From: Punica granatum
Taxonomy: Eukaryota > Streptophyta > Magnoliopsida > Myrtales > Lythraceae
NCBI RefSeq assembly: GCF_007655135.1
Contig: NC_045130.1
Location: 39,676,605 to 39,740,604, forward strand
Reading direction: 5' to 3'
DNA: 64,000 nt
Shown here: positions 63,289 to 64,000 of the stretch, piece by piece
Layout: each line of letters begins with the position of its first letter
How positions within the stretch are numbered: the stretch's first letter is position 1
Translations under genes and position numbers: made by a program
Notes under the pieces: model-generated
What the model was told of the DNA's origin: nothing
The model's input: only the letters and a program-made list of their open reading frames with translations
Databases searched by the model: none

Positions 63289-64000
63289 TGATAAATACGT
63301 GTTCATAACAGACTATTTAGAGGATATATTTAAGTATAGGTGACTACTTGGAGAGTATAGATGACTACACTCCAAGCATAAATGACTACTTGGAAGGGAT
63401 ATATGACTACTTGGACAATATGAGTGGCTACGTGAAGGTGTAGACAACAACAGAACGCCTCGAGGAGCTTGGCAAACCTAGGGGACCCGTTGAGCCTAGC
63501 AAACTCGGCAAAGCAACCCATCAAGCTTGGTCAAAACTACCTTGCTCATCTGACCTAGGAGACCCAATGAACCTCCCCTTACGTCTCATCAAACCCATTG
63601 GACGGACTGTCGAAACCTAGGCCAGGCCAAAGTCTTACGTGGCGAGCCTCTTGGAACCAGCAAGCCTCATGGGCCTAGCCCAACCCACACGCGACGAACC
63701 TCCCGGACCTTACGGACCTAGAGGACTTGGCAAGCCCAGTAGACCCAACAAAGCTTCTCAAGGGATTCAAGCGACTTATCCTATGTTATCCGCCTAGGCC
63801 CAGTGGGCATCAAAGAAAAATATCCGGAGCCCATTAGTAGTCTATCAGGTATAACACTCCCCTTATAAATATCAATTCAGGACAGATAAAAAGGAGGCGG
63901 ATTCTCCCTCTATATTCTCTCGAACATTGCTACTCCCATCTCTCTCTATCTCTCCCCCATAGCTTTGACTTGAATGGAGGGAGTTCCTCGGGAGCAATTC
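63289..64000 (+). repeat. 3' LTR, truncated by the window end
   Basis: Second copy of the long direct repeat, beginning tgataaatacgtgttcataa directly after the purine tract and ctag. It runs to the last base of the window. Confidence 0.75.

Larger units (their letters stand above)
61578..64000. mobile_element. Non-autonomous LTR retroelement, 3' end beyond the window
   Basis: Two long direct repeats flank a short interior with no coding frame. The first repeat starts at 61578 and the second at 63289; both begin TG, and the copies align over at least 710 bases with moderate divergence. The second copy is directly preceded by a polypurine tract, agggaagtgggggg (63271-63284), as expected before a 3' LTR. 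The interior is a roughly 0.9-kb minisatellite. No gag, pol or clear primer-binding site was found, so it would depend on a helper (LARD/TRIM-like). Orientation is plus, judged by the purine tract. The right flank and target duplication are outside the window. Confidence 0.75.

Noticed and set aside
1..64000. Search for tRNA, rRNA and CRISPR
   Set aside because: No cloverleaf with a GTTCRAnYC box, no rRNA segment and no regularly spaced direct repeats with unique spacers were found by eye.

Overview
The window is plant nuclear DNA. The genes have many short GT-AG introns, the spacers are AT-rich, dinucleotide microsatellites and small DNA transposons are common, and every protein I recognise is closest to eudicot families. 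The species cannot be named from sequence alone, but a core eudicot with a fairly compact genome fits best. No rRNA, tRNA or CRISPR array was found.

Layout. 1-1.9 kb is an AT-rich spacer plus a promoter. 1.9-6.1 kb (+) is a 13-exon gene for the circularly permuted plastid GTPase NOA1/RIF1. 7.0-14.3 kb (+) is a 20-exon gene for the condensin ATPase SMC2, with a hAT-type element in intron 11. 16.3-19.9 kb (+) is a 5-exon aldo-keto reductase. 21.7-26.3 kb (-) is a 15-exon LPA1-like (2-phosphoglycerate kinase-related) P-loop protein. 27.6-29.4 kb (-) is a two-exon F-box/LRR protein. 31.5-42.7 kb (-) is a 28-exon SMC6 gene with a GC-rich element in intron 8. 46.8-47.8 kb (+) is an intronless three-finger C2H2 repressor. 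51.8-55.1 kb (-) is an LRR receptor kinase of the TDR/PXY type. 55-64 kb has no recognisable gene. It ends in a non-autonomous LTR element whose interior is a minisatellite, and its 3' LTR is cut by the window edge.

How the genes relate. Nothing here is an operon, but the order is informative. NOA1-SMC2, SMC2-aldo-keto reductase and SMC6-C2H2-TDR neighbour pairs match gene neighbourhoods I recall from Arabidopsis chromosomes 3 and 5. The window therefore looks like a lightly fractionated ancestral block. Two different SMC complexes (condensin and SMC5/6) are represented about 17 kb apart, and both SMC promoters carry a consensus E2F site, which fits S-phase expression. Exon boundaries were set by reading splice sites and checking that every junction keeps frame and restores the family sequence. 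Protein lengths quoted are sums of those exons.
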